From positions 16,715 through 80,714 of the forward strand of contig JABMDL010000018.1 of the NCBI GenBank assembly GCA_015903945.1: a stretch of DNA of 64,000 nt, in the 5' to 3' direction. Origin of the DNA: Nitrospira sp. (GTDB lineage: Bacteria > Nitrospirota > Nitrospiria > Nitrospirales > Nitrospiraceae). A program made the translations under genes and the position numbers. The notes beneath the pieces are model-generated. The model saw nothing but the letters and a program-made list of their open reading frames with translations. It did not search any database and had not been told where the DNA came from. Numbering within the stretch: position 1 is the first letter of the stretch; the number at the start of each line of letters is the position of its first letter. This document shows positions 10,921 to 18,814 of this stretch, in pieces.

Positions 10921-11619
10921 ATGATCAAATTGATGCGCAACGCGGCCCATGATTATCCATGGCTGCTGAAATCCATTATGGGCATTTTGGCCGTCGCCTT
11001 CGTCATCACGATGGGCTGGTGGGGCTTCGGCGAACAACAGAGCAACGCCGTGGCCAACGTCGGCGACCTGACCGTCTCACGCGACGACTTCCGGCGCGCC
11101 TACGAGTTCATGTATCGCAGCTATAAAGAAAAAGGCGGCGGCGATTTGAAGGAAGAAACCTTCAAAGAGCTCGTCGTCGATCAGCTGGTCGACAACCGCC
11201 TGTGGGTGCTGGCGGCTAAGGAGATGGGCATCACCGTTTCCGAAACGGACCTGCGCGACATGATCGTCCAGATTCCCGACTTCCAGAAAAACGGCGTGTT
11301 CGATCCCGACCTCTATCAGCGCCTGCTCGCGGCCAATCACTGGAAACCCGCAGCCTTTGAAGCCACACAGATGCAGGACATCCTGGCGGGAAAAGCGCGC
11401 ATGGTCGTGCGCGACGCCGTGACGCTGACACCGTCGGAGATCGCGGAAGGACAGATTCTCATGATGAGGCCGCAGGGGTCCGACCCCAAGATGGCCATCG
11501 CGGCCAAGGATCGCGTCCTGCAAGACATGCTCTTACAGAAACAGCAGCGAGCCCTCCAGGCCTATCAAGAAGCGCTGAAGAGCAAGGTGCCGATCAAGAT
11601 TCACCGAGAGCTGCTCTGA
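10921..11619 (+). CDS. Membrane-anchored SurA_N/PpiD-like chaperone domain protein
   Basis: Probable periplasmic folding factor of 232 aa. One N-terminal transmembrane helix (KSIMGILAVAFVITMGWWGF, residues ~18-37) is followed by a helical SurA_N-type domain. That domain includes VANVGDLTVSRDDFRRAYEFM, LVDQLVDNRLWVLAAKEMGI and QIPDFQKNGVFDPDLYQRLL, the pattern of PpiD/SurA N-terminal halves. No parvulin-type prolyl isomerase domain follows: the protein ends after a basic helix. It is either a chaperone without the isomerase or a shortened PpiD. It lies divergent to the RDD gene and is followed immediately by a dispersed repeat. Confidence 0.8.
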   Translation: MIKLMRNAAHDYPWLLKSIMGILAVAFVITMGWWGFGEQQSNAVANVGDLTVSRDDFRRAYEFMYRSYKEKGGGDLKEETFKELVVDQLVDNRLWVLAAKEMGITVSETDLRDMIVQIPDFQKNGVFDPDLYQRLLAANHWKPAAFEATQMQDILAGKARMVVRDAVTLTPSEIAEGQILMMRPQGSDPKMAIAAKDRVLQDMLLQKQQRALQAYQEALKSKVPIKIHRELL

Positions 11620-11620
11620 C

Positions 11621-11742
11621 AGGATGCTGAAAAAGTCCGCCAGCATCGTTCTCGCATCGCTCAGGGGCTCAACGTACAGAACAGAGTACGCCTCGCCCCT
11701 TCGCTCCCTGCGGCCTTGCTGGTCGGCCTTTTTGATCATCCT
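11621..11742 (+). repeat. Dispersed repeat with imperfect inverted ends, copy A
   Basis: Starts 2 bp after the stop of the SurA_N-like gene. The left end reads AGGATGCTGAAAAAG and the right end TTTTTGATCATCCT, an imperfect inverted repeat. About 100 bp from the left end match, with few differences and in reverse orientation, the element at 35847-36013. The interior differs in length between the copies. It could be a small non-autonomous palindromic element acting as a transcription terminator for the upstream gene. Confidence 0.8.
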
Positions 11743-11843
11743 GCGGGCTTTCCTGCGTCAGGCCGAGACTCTTCATAGTCGCGTATTTCGACCTAATCAA
11801 AACAGTTTTTCCGCAACCTGCTGACGCGCCGCAACCCACGGGA

Positions 11844-12917
11844 CTAGGTGACGATCTCGCCGGCATTCGACGCCGTCTCCGGGCAGGCAGGCGTGTTTCC
11901 ATCACGTCCGGATGGGGCACTGAGGGGCTTCCACGCATGCGTGGTGAAGACATGCAGCGCCGCGTCTGTCGGAGAGGGCGGTGAGGCTGTTTCTGTGTCT
12001 TCTCCGCTTTCCCGCTCCGCGATACGTCCCTTGGCACAGGCTGTGATCAGGTGCTCCGCGGCGGCGGAGACGGCCAGCAGACTCTTGGCAGCCGGCGACG
12101 CTGGAGCGGCTTCGATGACGGGGAGAAAGTTCCGGACAGACTCCGGCACGGCCGGGTCCTCGGGGATTTCACCAAGCAGCATCAGGTCACCGCCGACATA
12201 GTCCTGGAGGATCTTGCGGAGATACAGGACGTTGACCCTGGACCGGCCGGACGTGCGGTTGACGATGAGACCCGGCCGAAACGAGTGCAACGCGGCGGCG
12301 GCCGCGTCACGACCCTCGGCATCGGTGGCGCCGGCCACGTCCATGACCTCCTTGACGCTCGTGAAATCCCGGCTGGAGAGCACCTCCGACATGGGGCTGC
12401 GTGCGAGCACGCTGCTCAACACACGGCGAATCGCCGCCAATTTGATGAAGCGGTACACATCCAGCACCGCCGTCGGTTCCGGCGTCGTCACAGCCAGATG
12501 GACGTCGGCCATCAGGAAGAAGTCGAGGGCGTGGAAACTCGTCCCGGCTCCGATGTCGATCACTACCACATCGGCATCGAGACGCTGAAAATGAGTCATC
12601 AACCGTTTCTTGCGGGCATAGGGCATGTTGGCCGTCGCCAAGGTCTCGCCCGTCCCGGCGATCAGGCGGAGAGTCGGGTGACAGGTGACGGGGAGGGCGA
12701 CGTCCTCCAGCCGACTCACCCGCTTGGCGAGAAAATCCGTCAGCGTCACCGGTGGATGCAAGTGCCCGAACAGGATGTGGGCATCGGCCCCGCCCACGTC
12801 GAGATCGGCCAGCACGACCGAGCGCCCCGTCTTCGCGAGCGCCAATGCAAGGCTGGACGCCACGACACTCTTGCCCACACCGCCTTTGCCGGATGCGACT
12901 GAAATGAGCGTGGCCAC
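11844..12917 (-). CDS. MinD/FlhG-like P-loop ATPase
   Basis: Deviant-Walker ATPase of the MinD/ParA class, 357 aa. The N-terminal motif SGKGGVGKSVVAS carries the signature lysine. Further motifs are VVLADLDVGGADAH (A') and DVVVIDIGAGTSFHALDFFL (Walker B region). The HPTLRLIAGTGETLATAN and EPTAVLDVYRFIKL segments resemble FlhG/YlxH-type ATPases. The C-terminal ~60 residues are low-complexity, Ser/Thr/Pro-rich and may be disordered. No minC, minE, parB or flagellar gene is adjacent, so the partner is unknown. It is monocistronic. Confidence 0.85.
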   Translation of the reverse strand: MATLISVASGKGGVGKSVVASSLALALAKTGRSVVLADLDVGGADAHILFGHLHPPVTLTDFLAKRVSRLEDVALPVTCHPTLRLIAGTGETLATANMPYARKKRLMTHFQRLDADVVVIDIGAGTSFHALDFFLMADVHLAVTTPEPTAVLDVYRFIKLAAIRRVLSSVLARSPMSEVLSSRDFTSVKEVMDVAGATDAEGRDAAAAALHSFRPGLIVNRTSGRSRVNVLYLRKILQDYVGGDLMLLGEIPEDPAVPESVRNFLPVIEAAPASPAAKSLLAVSAAAEHLITACAKGRIAERESGEDTETASPPSPTDAALHVFTTHAWKPLSAPSGRDGNTPACPETASNAGEIVT

Positions 12918-13088
12918 AGTCTCGCCGTTTCGTGTCTGAGGAGCGGTGCGCGTTCTCGAGATCGGAGTCAGTGGGACAGGACTCTCGTGACGACGTCATT
13001 GTACCGGGCAGCGGAGAAATGAAAAGGAAATTACAGGATTTCGAACACGAACAAGCCCTCGACAAGAAAGCGGCCTAGCCGTCTCTTT

Positions 13089-13670
13089 TTACTCGAGCCG
13101 TTGTCCCTCGTCACCGTGCCGGCCCTGTCCCTGTGCCCTCGCCCGCATCTCGGCAAGTTTGACATCAAGCTCCTCTAGATGCGCGGCAACGAGAGCATCA
13201 TCTGATGCAAGAAACTCCTCGATGGATTCATTGAGTTCCGCGGCAGTACTCGCCGACTCGATCATGCGCTGATACGCCTTGGGCTGTTTGGCCAACCAGC
13301 GACGGAAGACCGTCGCCGACCCAGGCCTGCCGACGATCTGCTGCCAGTTTGGCCGCAACAGAGTCATCTTCTGCATTTCATCAGCGGGCTCTTGGCGTTG
13401 GACCTCGTCGGGCCGCGGGGTTCGCGTGACCTCTCCACTCTCCATCCGGCGGCTCTGACGTTCAAGCGTGCTCTCCGTCTGCTGTTGCGTGAGATCGTGC
13501 TGAGGCACGGAACCTTGCACGCTGCCACGGTCATGGCCCTGCCCTGGGCCCGCACCGGATAACGCTTCGGTTCCACTCACACTTCCCCCAAGCACGGCAG
13601 ACGGAACCATGAGCATCACGGCCAGAAGAGAACAACAGGGAAATACGCTCACAGGCACCCCCTCACACAC
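13089..13670 (-). CDS. Putative secreted protein of unknown function
   Basis: 193-aa protein that I do not recognise. A hydrophobic stretch near the N-terminus (VFPCCSLLAVMLMVPSAVLG) looks like a signal peptide or a lipid-modified start. A Gly/Gln/Arg-rich, probably disordered middle and a helical C-terminal part follow (ATVFRRWLAKQPKAYQRMIESASTAAELNESIEEFL). Codon use looks like the neighbours, supporting a real gene. It is encoded between the MinD-like ATPase and a Sel1-repeat protein, all minus strand with separate gaps. Confidence 0.6.
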   Translation of the reverse strand: MCEGVPVSVFPCCSLLAVMLMVPSAVLGGSVSGTEALSGAGPGQGHDRGSVQGSVPQHDLTQQQTESTLERQSRRMESGEVTRTPRPDEVQRQEPADEMQKMTLLRPNWQQIVGRPGSATVFRRWLAKQPKAYQRMIESASTAAELNESIEEFLASDDALVAAHLEELDVKLAEMRARAQGQGRHGDEGQRLE

Positions 13671-13761
13671 ACGACACGTCGTACCTCGCTAGAACGGCCT
13701 CGCCGGACCGTGGTTCCAGCCGGTCCTGCACGATTCAAGATCCGACCCCGTTCTCGTGCTC

Positions 13762-14343
13762 TCACTGGCCTTTCGGTTTCCACTCACTCGCCAGTTTTTT
13801 GGCCTTGGTAATTTGAGCCTCCGTCATCCCTTTGGCCAGGATATCACGCAGCACGGGCGCGGACTTATCGCCGTTCGTCGCGGCCAGACTGATCCACATA
13901 TACGCCTGGACCTTATCTTTCGGCACGCCTTCCCCGTCATCGTACATAATCCCGAGTTTCGTTTGACACAGCGCGTCTTTTTGATTTGCCCCTAGACGGA
14001 ACCATCGCAGAGCTTGCTGATAGTCCTTCGGACCGCCTTCTCCATTAAAATACAAGGTGCCCAGGCTGAACTGCGCCTTGGCCTGTCCCTGCGCCGCCGC
14101 TTTGGCATACCACTTCCGGGCTTGGGCATCGTCCTGCGGCACCCCTCGGCCCTTGTGATACAGCATCCCCACGTGATACTGCGCCAGGGCATCGCCCTGC
14201 TCCGCCAGCGGCTGCCACTCACGCATGGCGGTGGCGTAGTCTTCACGGTCATGGGCCGTCAGGCCGGCCTGAAAATCGGCCCATGCCGGCACGGCAAGAC
14301 AGAAGATCAACAACACAACAGTAATAGTCAATCGGAAGGACAT
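13762..14343 (-). CDS. Secreted Sel1-repeat (TPR-like) protein
   Basis: 193-aa exported protein with a clear signal peptide (RLTITVVLLIFCLAVPAWA). Several Sel1-like repeats follow: AQYHVGMLYHKGRGVPQD, AQFSLGTLYFNGEGGPKD, CQTKLGIMYDDGEGVPKD and a shortened AYMWISLAATNGD. Sel1 repeats fold as alpha-solenoids for protein-protein contacts; the partner is unknown. I chose ATG 14343 because GAGGAG lies just upstream; the longer frame to 14400 adds a sequence without leader character. Confidence 0.87.
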   Translation of the reverse strand: MSFRLTITVVLLIFCLAVPAWADFQAGLTAHDREDYATAMREWQPLAEQGDALAQYHVGMLYHKGRGVPQDDAQARKWYAKAAAQGQAKAQFSLGTLYFNGEGGPKDYQQALRWFRLGANQKDALCQTKLGIMYDDGEGVPKDKVQAYMWISLAATNGDKSAPVLRDILAKGMTEAQITKAKKLASEWKPKGQ

Positions 14344-14536
14344 AGGCTCCTCACAAAATGACGCATTGTAAAAGAATCGCGCCGGGAGGAGCAAGGTCAA
14401 CCATGAGGCAGTCAGCGGCCAACCATGCGCCAGAGCGGGGGCATCACGTCTGTCAGCGCATGGGCGGCAGCACCGACTCCCGGTCTTTCGTGAGGGGTGT
14501 TCGAGGGGTCAGCGACTCGGGAAGGAATCGGAACGT

Positions 14537-14570
14537 GAACAGGCCGTTGGGCCCGGCCAGGACTGTACCA
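14537..14570. repeat. Short dispersed sequence related to 16030-16063
   Basis: The segment beginning GAACAGGCCGTTGGGCCCGG and ending GTACCA is closely similar to 16030-16063 (GAACAGGCCGGTTGGCCCGG through GTACCA), in the same orientation. The two flank the SmbP-like and YhhQ genes. Whether this is a mobile repeat or a shared terminator-like hairpin cannot be decided from two copies. Confidence 0.35.
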
Positions 14571-14596
14571 GAGGCTCCTACCCTTGTTGTGTCAGC

Positions 14597-14986
14597 CTAT
14601 CGGCTCCGGTACTTCTCAGACAGGTGTGTGACTGCTTGTTCGGCGTGTTTCGTCGCCACGTCCGCATGACCTGCTTTCCCATGCTCAATGGCCTGTTTGA
14701 GTTCCCCGATTCCTGCGTCCACATGCGGAGCCTCGCCGGCCTTCAGGGCAGACTGTAGCGCCGCTTCCGCACTGGTCAGGAGCGCACCCACATGACCCTG
14801 TCGGCCATGGTCCGCCGCCTCTGTGGCAAGCGTGACGGCTTCCTGGCGGTGCTGCTCCTCAGCACGGATCACATCACGCCTGGCCCCGCCTTCGCCAAAT
14901 ACCGGTTGCAACGGCAGCGCCGTGGCCGTGACGAGGACGAACAGGGACGCGAGTACGGCAGCTCGTGGCATGGTAGATCGTGTCAT
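14597..14986 (-). CDS. smbP: Small metal-binding protein SmbP-like, periplasmic
   Basis: 129-aa protein with a signal peptide (RAAVLASLFVLVTATALPLQP) and a mature His/Glu/Ala-rich helical part. It repeats a pattern such as EQHRQEAVTLATEAADHGRQGH, AIEHGKAGHADVATKHAEQAVTHL. This arrangement is that of SmbP, a four-helix periplasmic copper/metal-binding protein described from Nitrosomonas. A role in metal buffering is inferred by family. I chose ATG 14986 because AAAGGAGC precedes it by 5 nt; the longer upstream frame lacks coding character. Confidence 0.78.
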   Translation of the reverse strand: MTRSTMPRAAVLASLFVLVTATALPLQPVFGEGGARRDVIRAEEQHRQEAVTLATEAADHGRQGHVGALLTSAEAALQSALKAGEAPHVDAGIGELKQAIEHGKAGHADVATKHAEQAVTHLSEKYRSR

Positions 14987-15200
14987 GGGGATGCTCCTTT
15001 CATACAAGAAGTGAACCGACCTCAGTGAAAACCCCGCGACAGCGTGAAGGACACCGGATGGCGCCTTCCGGCTTTCGTTCAAATTACTGTACCATGCATC
15101 AGCCGGAATTTCCCCGGGACCGGTCGCCAACAACGGTAGCCGTCAATCATAGTGAGGCTTCAGTGCGACCGCGCCGCGCCGTCGTCCGGTGCGTCGGCGC

Positions 15201-15932
15201 TCAGTCCTTCAACGAGAACGGCGTGAAGTCCGTATGCCGGTCGTACCAGTCCTCCTGCTCCCGGCGTTTCAACCAGCCGACGATCGCGTAGGTCACCGGC
15301 GTGAAGAGGATCTCGACGGAGACCTTGAACGCCCAGTTGAAGGCGATGACCTTCAGCATTGTCCCGGGCTGCCAGGTTCCGAGGAAGGCAATCGGATAGA
15401 AGAGGGCGCTGTCGACGAGCTGGCCGGCCGCGGTCGAACCGATCGTGCGGGTCCAGAGATGACGCCCCTCGGTCCAGACCTTCATCTTCGCCATGACATA
15501 GCTGTTCATGAAGTCGCCGCACCAGAAGCCGACCATCGACGCAACCACGATCCGCCACGTGCTCTCGAAGACGACCTCCAGGGCAGGCTGGATCACGGCA
15601 TTGAAGGGCTCCTCCGGATCCCCCGGCATGTGGATCACGAAGAGCCCCATGACGGTCGCGAAGATCATCGCGGTGAAGCCCGCCCAGATCACCTTGCGCG
15701 TGCGCGCGTAGCCATAGACCTCGGTCAGCACATCGCCGAAGATGTAGGAGATCGGGAAGAAGAGGTTCCCCGCGCCGAAGGTCAGGCCGAAGAGGAGGCA
15801 CGTCTTGCCCGGCCCGATCAGGTTCGAGCAGAGCAGGACCGTCACGAAGGCCGCCATGACGAGGTCGTAGTAGCGGTAGTGGCGGGGATTCGAGACGGGT
15901 GTCTGCTCGGGCGGTTCGGCGGGGACGGTCAT
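15201..15932 (-). CDS. yhhQ: Queuosine precursor transporter (YhhQ/VUT family)
   Basis: 243-aa membrane protein with about six helices. It matches the VUT family of 7-cyano-7-deazaguanine or queuosine-precursor importers. Recognisable parts are YYDLVMAAFVTVLLCSNLIGPGKTC, FFPISYIFGDVLTEVYGYARTRKVIWAGF, VASMVGFWCGDFMNSYVMAKMKVWTEGRHLWTRTIGSTAAGQLVDSALFYP, and the C-terminal KVSVEILFTPVTYAIVGWLKRREQEDWYD. Its codons end more uniformly in G or C than the neighbours, so it may be a later arrival. queA, a later step of queuosine synthesis, is at 21.4 kb in the same window. Confidence 0.88.
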   Translation of the reverse strand: MTVPAEPPEQTPVSNPRHYRYYDLVMAAFVTVLLCSNLIGPGKTCLLFGLTFGAGNLFFPISYIFGDVLTEVYGYARTRKVIWAGFTAMIFATVMGLFVIHMPGDPEEPFNAVIQPALEVVFESTWRIVVASMVGFWCGDFMNSYVMAKMKVWTEGRHLWTRTIGSTAAGQLVDSALFYPIAFLGTWQPGTMLKVIAFNWAFKVSVEILFTPVTYAIVGWLKRREQEDWYDRHTDFTPFSLKD

Positions 15933-16250
15933 CTGCGGGCCAGATTCCTCTCGGTCTGTGGTGCGATGTGCCCCGTGCCGGCGTCGCCCGTGACAAATAA
16001 ATCAGCCACTCAGGAAGGAAGAGTCAATGGAACAGGCCGGTTGGCCCGGCCACGAACGTACCAAAGACCTCGTGACGGATCAATCCCCGGGCTCGGCCGG
16101 ACATCCGGGCGACTGCACAACGACCCCCACGGCGCAGACGACCTTGTGCCTCTCACAAGGGGTCAATGCGCATGTCGGACGCCGTTTCCCGACACGGATG
16201 CCTTCTCTTCCTCCCATTGGCAAGAGACCTACGACAAGGACACGTTGTCG
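15933..16250. other. Non-coding gap before the first toxin-antitoxin locus
   Basis: No convincing gene on either strand. It contains one copy of a short dispersed sequence (16030-16063). The upstream side of yhhQ shows GAGAGGAA about 14 nt before its start but no preQ1-type aptamer that I can recognise. Confidence 0.5.
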
Positions 16251-16279
16251 TTGACAGATGTCAATTGACGTTTTACAGT
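16251..16279 (+). promoter_or_regulatory. higBA promoter with overlapping palindromic operator
   Basis: TTGACA (16251-16256) and TACAGT (16274-16279) have a 17-bp spacer. The -35 box is half of a perfect palindrome TTGACAGATGTCAA (16251-16264), followed directly by another half-site TTGACG. This is a likely HigA binding site for autorepression. The predicted transcription start (~16286) coincides with the higB ATG at 16287. Confidence 0.65.
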
Positions 16280-16286
16280 CTGATCA

Positions 16287-16565
16287 ATGATCGCGGGATT
16301 CCGGCACAAGGGCTTGCGTTTGCTGTTTGAGGAAGATGACGGGCGCAAGTTGAAAGCCGACCAGCTTGACCGGCTGCGGTTGATCCTGTCGGCTCTGAAC
16401 GCGGCGGAACGTGCTGAGGATATGAACCAGCCCACCTTTCGGTTGCATCCACTCAAAGGGGATCGCAGGGGCAGGTGGGCCGTGACGGTGCGGGCAAACT
16501 GGCGAGTGACCTTTCGCTTTGCGCAAGGACAGGCCCATGATGTGGATTTAGAGGACTACCATTAG
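16287..16565 (+). CDS. higB: HigB-type toxin (RelE/ParE superfamily mRNA interferase)
   Basis: 92-aa protein of the HigB family, ribosome-dependent mRNA-cleaving toxins. It has the usual start (MIAGFRHKGLRLLFEEDD), the central NQPTFRLHPLKGDRRGRWAVTVRANWRVTFRF strand region and the family-typical end DVDLEDYH. It is followed after 10 bp by the antitoxin, giving the toxin-first order of higBA. There is no ribosome-binding site upstream, and the promoter places the transcript start at the start codon, so the toxin may be translated from a leaderless mRNA. Confidence 0.92.
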   Translation: MIAGFRHKGLRLLFEEDDGRKLKADQLDRLRLILSALNAAERAEDMNQPTFRLHPLKGDRRGRWAVTVRANWRVTFRFAQGQAHDVDLEDYH

Positions 16566-16575
16566 AGGTGACACC

Positions 16576-16884
16576 ATGATGATGAAACATCCGGTCCATC
16601 CGGGAACACTGATCGAAGCCAATCTTGACGAATTGGGCCTCAGCGTCGCAGAAGCCGCCAAGGGCATGAAGGTCACGCGGCAGCAGCTCTACAACGTCAT
16701 GCACGGGAGAAGCGCGGTCTCGCCGGACATGGCCTTGCGGTTGGAAAAAGCCTTTGGTGGTAGCGCATCGATGTGGCTCGGGATGCAATCGGCCTATGAC
16801 CTTGCACAGGCACGAAAGGAACAGGGGAAAATCTCGATCCGTCGTCTTGGCGAACGTAGAGCGAATGCGCCATCGTTATCCTGA
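16576..16884 (+). CDS. higA: HigA-type antitoxin (XRE-family HTH)
   Basis: 102-aa antitoxin with an XRE helix-turn-helix. The HigA pattern is clear: HPGTLIEANLDELGLSVAEAAKGMKVTRQQLYNVMHGRSAVSPDMALRLEKAFGGSASMWLGMQSAYDL. It neutralises HigB and probably represses the pair through the palindrome at 16251-16264. It has its own GAGGTGAC ribosome-binding site, unlike higB, which could favour antitoxin synthesis. Confidence 0.93.
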   Translation: MMMKHPVHPGTLIEANLDELGLSVAEAAKGMKVTRQQLYNVMHGRSAVSPDMALRLEKAFGGSASMWLGMQSAYDLAQARKEQGKISIRRLGERRANAPSLS

Positions 16885-16895
16885 CCAGTTATGCA

Positions 16896-17099
16896 TCAAG
16901 GACAGCGCACTGAGAAGAAACCAGTTGCTAAACCCCGCGCCGGCACATGCCTCCCCTCGACGGCTGCGACAAGATCGATGTCGTTTGTCAGGCGCGGTTC
17001 GCCATACGCCATGGAGGCGACAGAACCCGTGATCAGGTAGGGAATCTCTAGCCGCTCGAAGGTGCGGGCAATGTGTTCGAGGAGCTCATACAGCTCCAT
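16896..17099 (-). pseudogene. Truncated nucleotidyltransferase (MNT/AbiEii-like) remnant
   Basis: The frame from ATG 17099 encodes MELYELLEHIARTFERLEIPYLITGSVASMAYGEPRLTNDIDLV, the N-terminal part of a nucleotidyltransferase of the toxin/antitoxin-associated type: GS motif, YG, and the DxD metal motif DID. After DIDLVA the sequence loses family character and stops at 67 codons, where about 150 or more are expected. higA ends 11 bp away on the other strand, so the missing part was probably removed by the rearrangement that placed higBA here. It overlaps the end of the 85-aa gene. Confidence 0.6.
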
Positions 17100-17343
17100 G
17101 GGAGAGTCTCCGCGCGACTTCCCGATCGAGGCGCGCCGCATCCCACTCGGGGTGGAGCGAGCTCAATTGTCCACGAAGCAACGTTCGGGCGGAGCGCCAC
17201 AGGCCAAAACCGATCGCCAGCCGTTCAGCCGGCGTTTTTTTCCGCAGGACCTCAGCCATGATGTCGTCGACCACTTCGATCTGGTGTGCCGGCTGGGACC
17301 CCGGTGGTGTCGGTATCGCACGGTGTGTGATGGATGGCGCCAT
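17086..17343 (-). CDS. Small conserved partner of the nucleotidyltransferase remnant
   Basis: Up to 85 aa. The core KKTPAERLAIGFGLWRSARTLLRGQLSSLHPEWDAARLDREVARRLSHGAV resembles small proteins often encoded just before such nucleotidyltransferases. Its function is unknown; it is possibly the antitoxin-like or regulatory member of the pair. No good ribosome-binding site precedes the ATG at 17343, and an internal ATG at 17259 (MAEVLRKK) is equally possible. Its last codons overlap the nucleotidyltransferase start by 14 nt, as expected for a coupled pair. Confidence 0.55.
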   Translation of the reverse strand: MAPSITHRAIPTPPGSQPAHQIEVVDDIMAEVLRKKTPAERLAIGFGLWRSARTLLRGQLSSLHPEWDAARLDREVARRLSHGAV

Positions 17344-17754
17344 GGTGTGTCTGTTGAAGCATACTCGTTTCCAGAAAAGAAATCACGCCCCGCTTTGGGA
17401 AGGACTGAGTATCGAGGACTGAGCGAGGGGAAAGAGCTGATGGCATAAGGCTAATGGCTTATGGCAGAACCCAGCAACGGCTCGGGAATCTTGTTCTGAC
17501 ACCTTCGGGACGATATCCGACCAGCATCACGCTGTGAGGACCCATTTCCCGACCCAGCGGCGGGGTGCGTGCTCCACTCCCCTCGCTGCTCACGATTTCA
17601 ATACCCTGCTCCCCACGCCGTAGACCGCCACGCTTCGACAACATAGAATAGCCTGTCTTCTTCATCCGGCCGGGACTGTTGCGGTTCGGAGCTTCCGCGC
17701 TTGTGCTGACGGGGGCACTTCCCACGTTTGAATGGTGCGGCATTCTCCCAGGCC
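17344..17754. other. Intergenic remnant without a recognisable gene
   Basis: A minus-strand open frame (17459-17743) exists but shows no family features and no ribosome-binding site. I see no RNA gene or terminal inverted repeats. Given the broken genes on both sides, this is probably decayed DNA. Confidence 0.4.
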
Positions 17755-18256
17755 ATGAACTACGTCGTTGGATGTGTCGTCACCCTGCTGGCTCTGGCAG
17801 GATGGGTGTATGCGCGATATGAGTCCGATCGTGCTGAGGTCACCGCACGGCTGGTCAGAGACAGCCACATTGCGACCACGGCCTGCGGCCCCATCGAGTA
17901 TTCGGAGGTCGGATCGGGCCCGGCCGTGCTCGCGATCCATGGAGCCGGTGGTGGCTATCCGCAAATGGCGGAGTTTGGCGATACGCTGGCTCCTGCCGGA
18001 TTTCGTGTGGTCGCTGTCTCCCGGTTTGGCTATCTCCGGACACCATCGCCCATCCATGCCGCGGACACCATCGCCCATCCATGCCGATGTGCAAGAGCAG
18101 GCGGCGGCCCATGCGTGTCTGTTGGATAGCTTGGGGATTACGACTGCCGCCGTGTTTGGGGTGTCCGCCGGCGCGCTATTCTCCATCGAAATCGAGGAGT
18201 ATAACAAGGAAGGTCACGGGCGGCAAGACGGTCTGTCTGGTCGGTCTGGTGCGTAG
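17755..18256 (+). pseudogene. Alpha/beta hydrolase, frameshifted and truncated
   Basis: The first part (from MNYVVGCVVTLLALAGWVYARYESD) has a signal anchor and the alpha/beta-hydrolase oxyanion segment PAVLAIHGAGGG. Then comes FRVVAVSRFGYLRTPSPIHA. A perfect 25-bp tandem duplication at 18037-18086 shifts the frame. Past it, in the next frame, the protein resumes DVQEQAAAHACLLDSLGITTAAVFGVSAGA, which contains the nucleophile elbow GVSAG. Homology ends there and low-complexity repeats follow, so the C-terminal half with the catalytic acid and histidine is missing. Two lesions make it a clear pseudogene. Confidence 0.8.
18037..18086 (+). repeat. 25-bp perfect tandem duplication
   Basis: Two head-to-tail copies, 18037-18061 and 18062-18086, starting CGGACACCATCGCCC and ending ATCCATGCCG. 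Deleting one copy restores the hydrolase reading frame, so this is the frameshifting lesion and probably a replication-slippage event. Confidence 0.93.
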
Positions 18257-18387
18257 GAGCGGGACGAGCGGAAAAGGTCAGGCTGGTCTATCCGGCTTGG
18301 CTGGGGCGTCGAAGCGGGAAAGGCGAGACTCGCGTGATTGCGGGACGGGCGGGAAATGCTGGTCTGTCTCGTCTGTTTGGTCGGTTT

Positions 18388-18456
18388 GGTCTATCTGGTG
18401 GATATGGCGGGACGGGCGAGAGGAGCGAAAAGATTGTCTGTTTGGTCTATCTGGTT
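18388..18456 (+). repeat. Low-complexity repeat, copy 1 (56-bp period)
   Basis: Contains GGTCTATCTGGT at 18388 and again at 18444, a 56-bp period, with GGCGGGACGGGCGAGAGG and GCGAAAAGATTGTCTGT between them. About 50 bp match 19362-19411 with two mismatches. The flanks are rich in related GGTCTGTCTGG words. No coding sense was found. Confidence 0.75.
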
Positions 18457-18496
18457 CAGACCCGTAGAGGCCGCACCAGCTGATTTGGTTCGTGAC

Positions 18497-18814
18497 CTAT
18501 GCAGCCCGGTGAGCTTTCGGTCCAGGCTCCAGAATAATATCGAGTCGCCCCCCGCAGGCACGGACGATTCTCTGAAGGGTGCGAAGTTCGTAGCGATCGT
18601 ATGCCGCGTTTTCGTACCGGCTGATGGCAGAGGCCGTGGTCTTCGCTCGCTGCGCCACTTGTGCCTGAGTGAGTCCCGCCTCTTGGCGCAGCCGAGAGAG
18701 CTGCTCACCGATTGCCAACTTCTGCACTTCCTCTTCAAATCCTTTGCGGAACCTTGGATTTGCCAGTTTTCTCTCCAGCCACCCCTTGCCCGCTCGCGCA
18801 CCTTTAGCGGTCAT
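18497..18814 (-). CDS. XRE-family HTH antitoxin
   Basis: 105-aa protein with a central Cro/C1-type helix-turn-helix (IGEQLSRLRQEAGLTQAQVAQRAKTTASAISRYENAAYDRYELRTLQRIVRACGGRLDIIL). The LDIIL ending of the domain is typical of antitoxins paired with RelE/HigB-like toxins. The toxin gene lies immediately upstream and overlaps it by 11 nt, giving toxin-first order. It probably represses its own operon through the palindrome at 19222-19235. Confidence 0.85.
   Translation of the reverse strand: MTAKGARAGKGWLERKLANPRFRKGFEEEVQKLAIGEQLSRLRQEAGLTQAQVAQRAKTTASAISRYENAAYDRYELRTLQRIVRACGGRLDIILEPGPKAHRAA

Noticed and set aside
11844..12917. Chromosome-partitioning ParA or cell-division MinD
   Set aside because: No parB, parS-like repeats, minC or minE adjacent; only the general MinD/FlhG-like ATPase class is supported.
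15933..16100. preQ1 riboswitch before yhhQ
   Set aside because: I could not find the compact H-type pseudoknot with the conserved A-rich tail upstream of the start.
17459..17743. 94-aa minus-strand open frame
   Set aside because: No family, no ribosome-binding site, between decayed genes.
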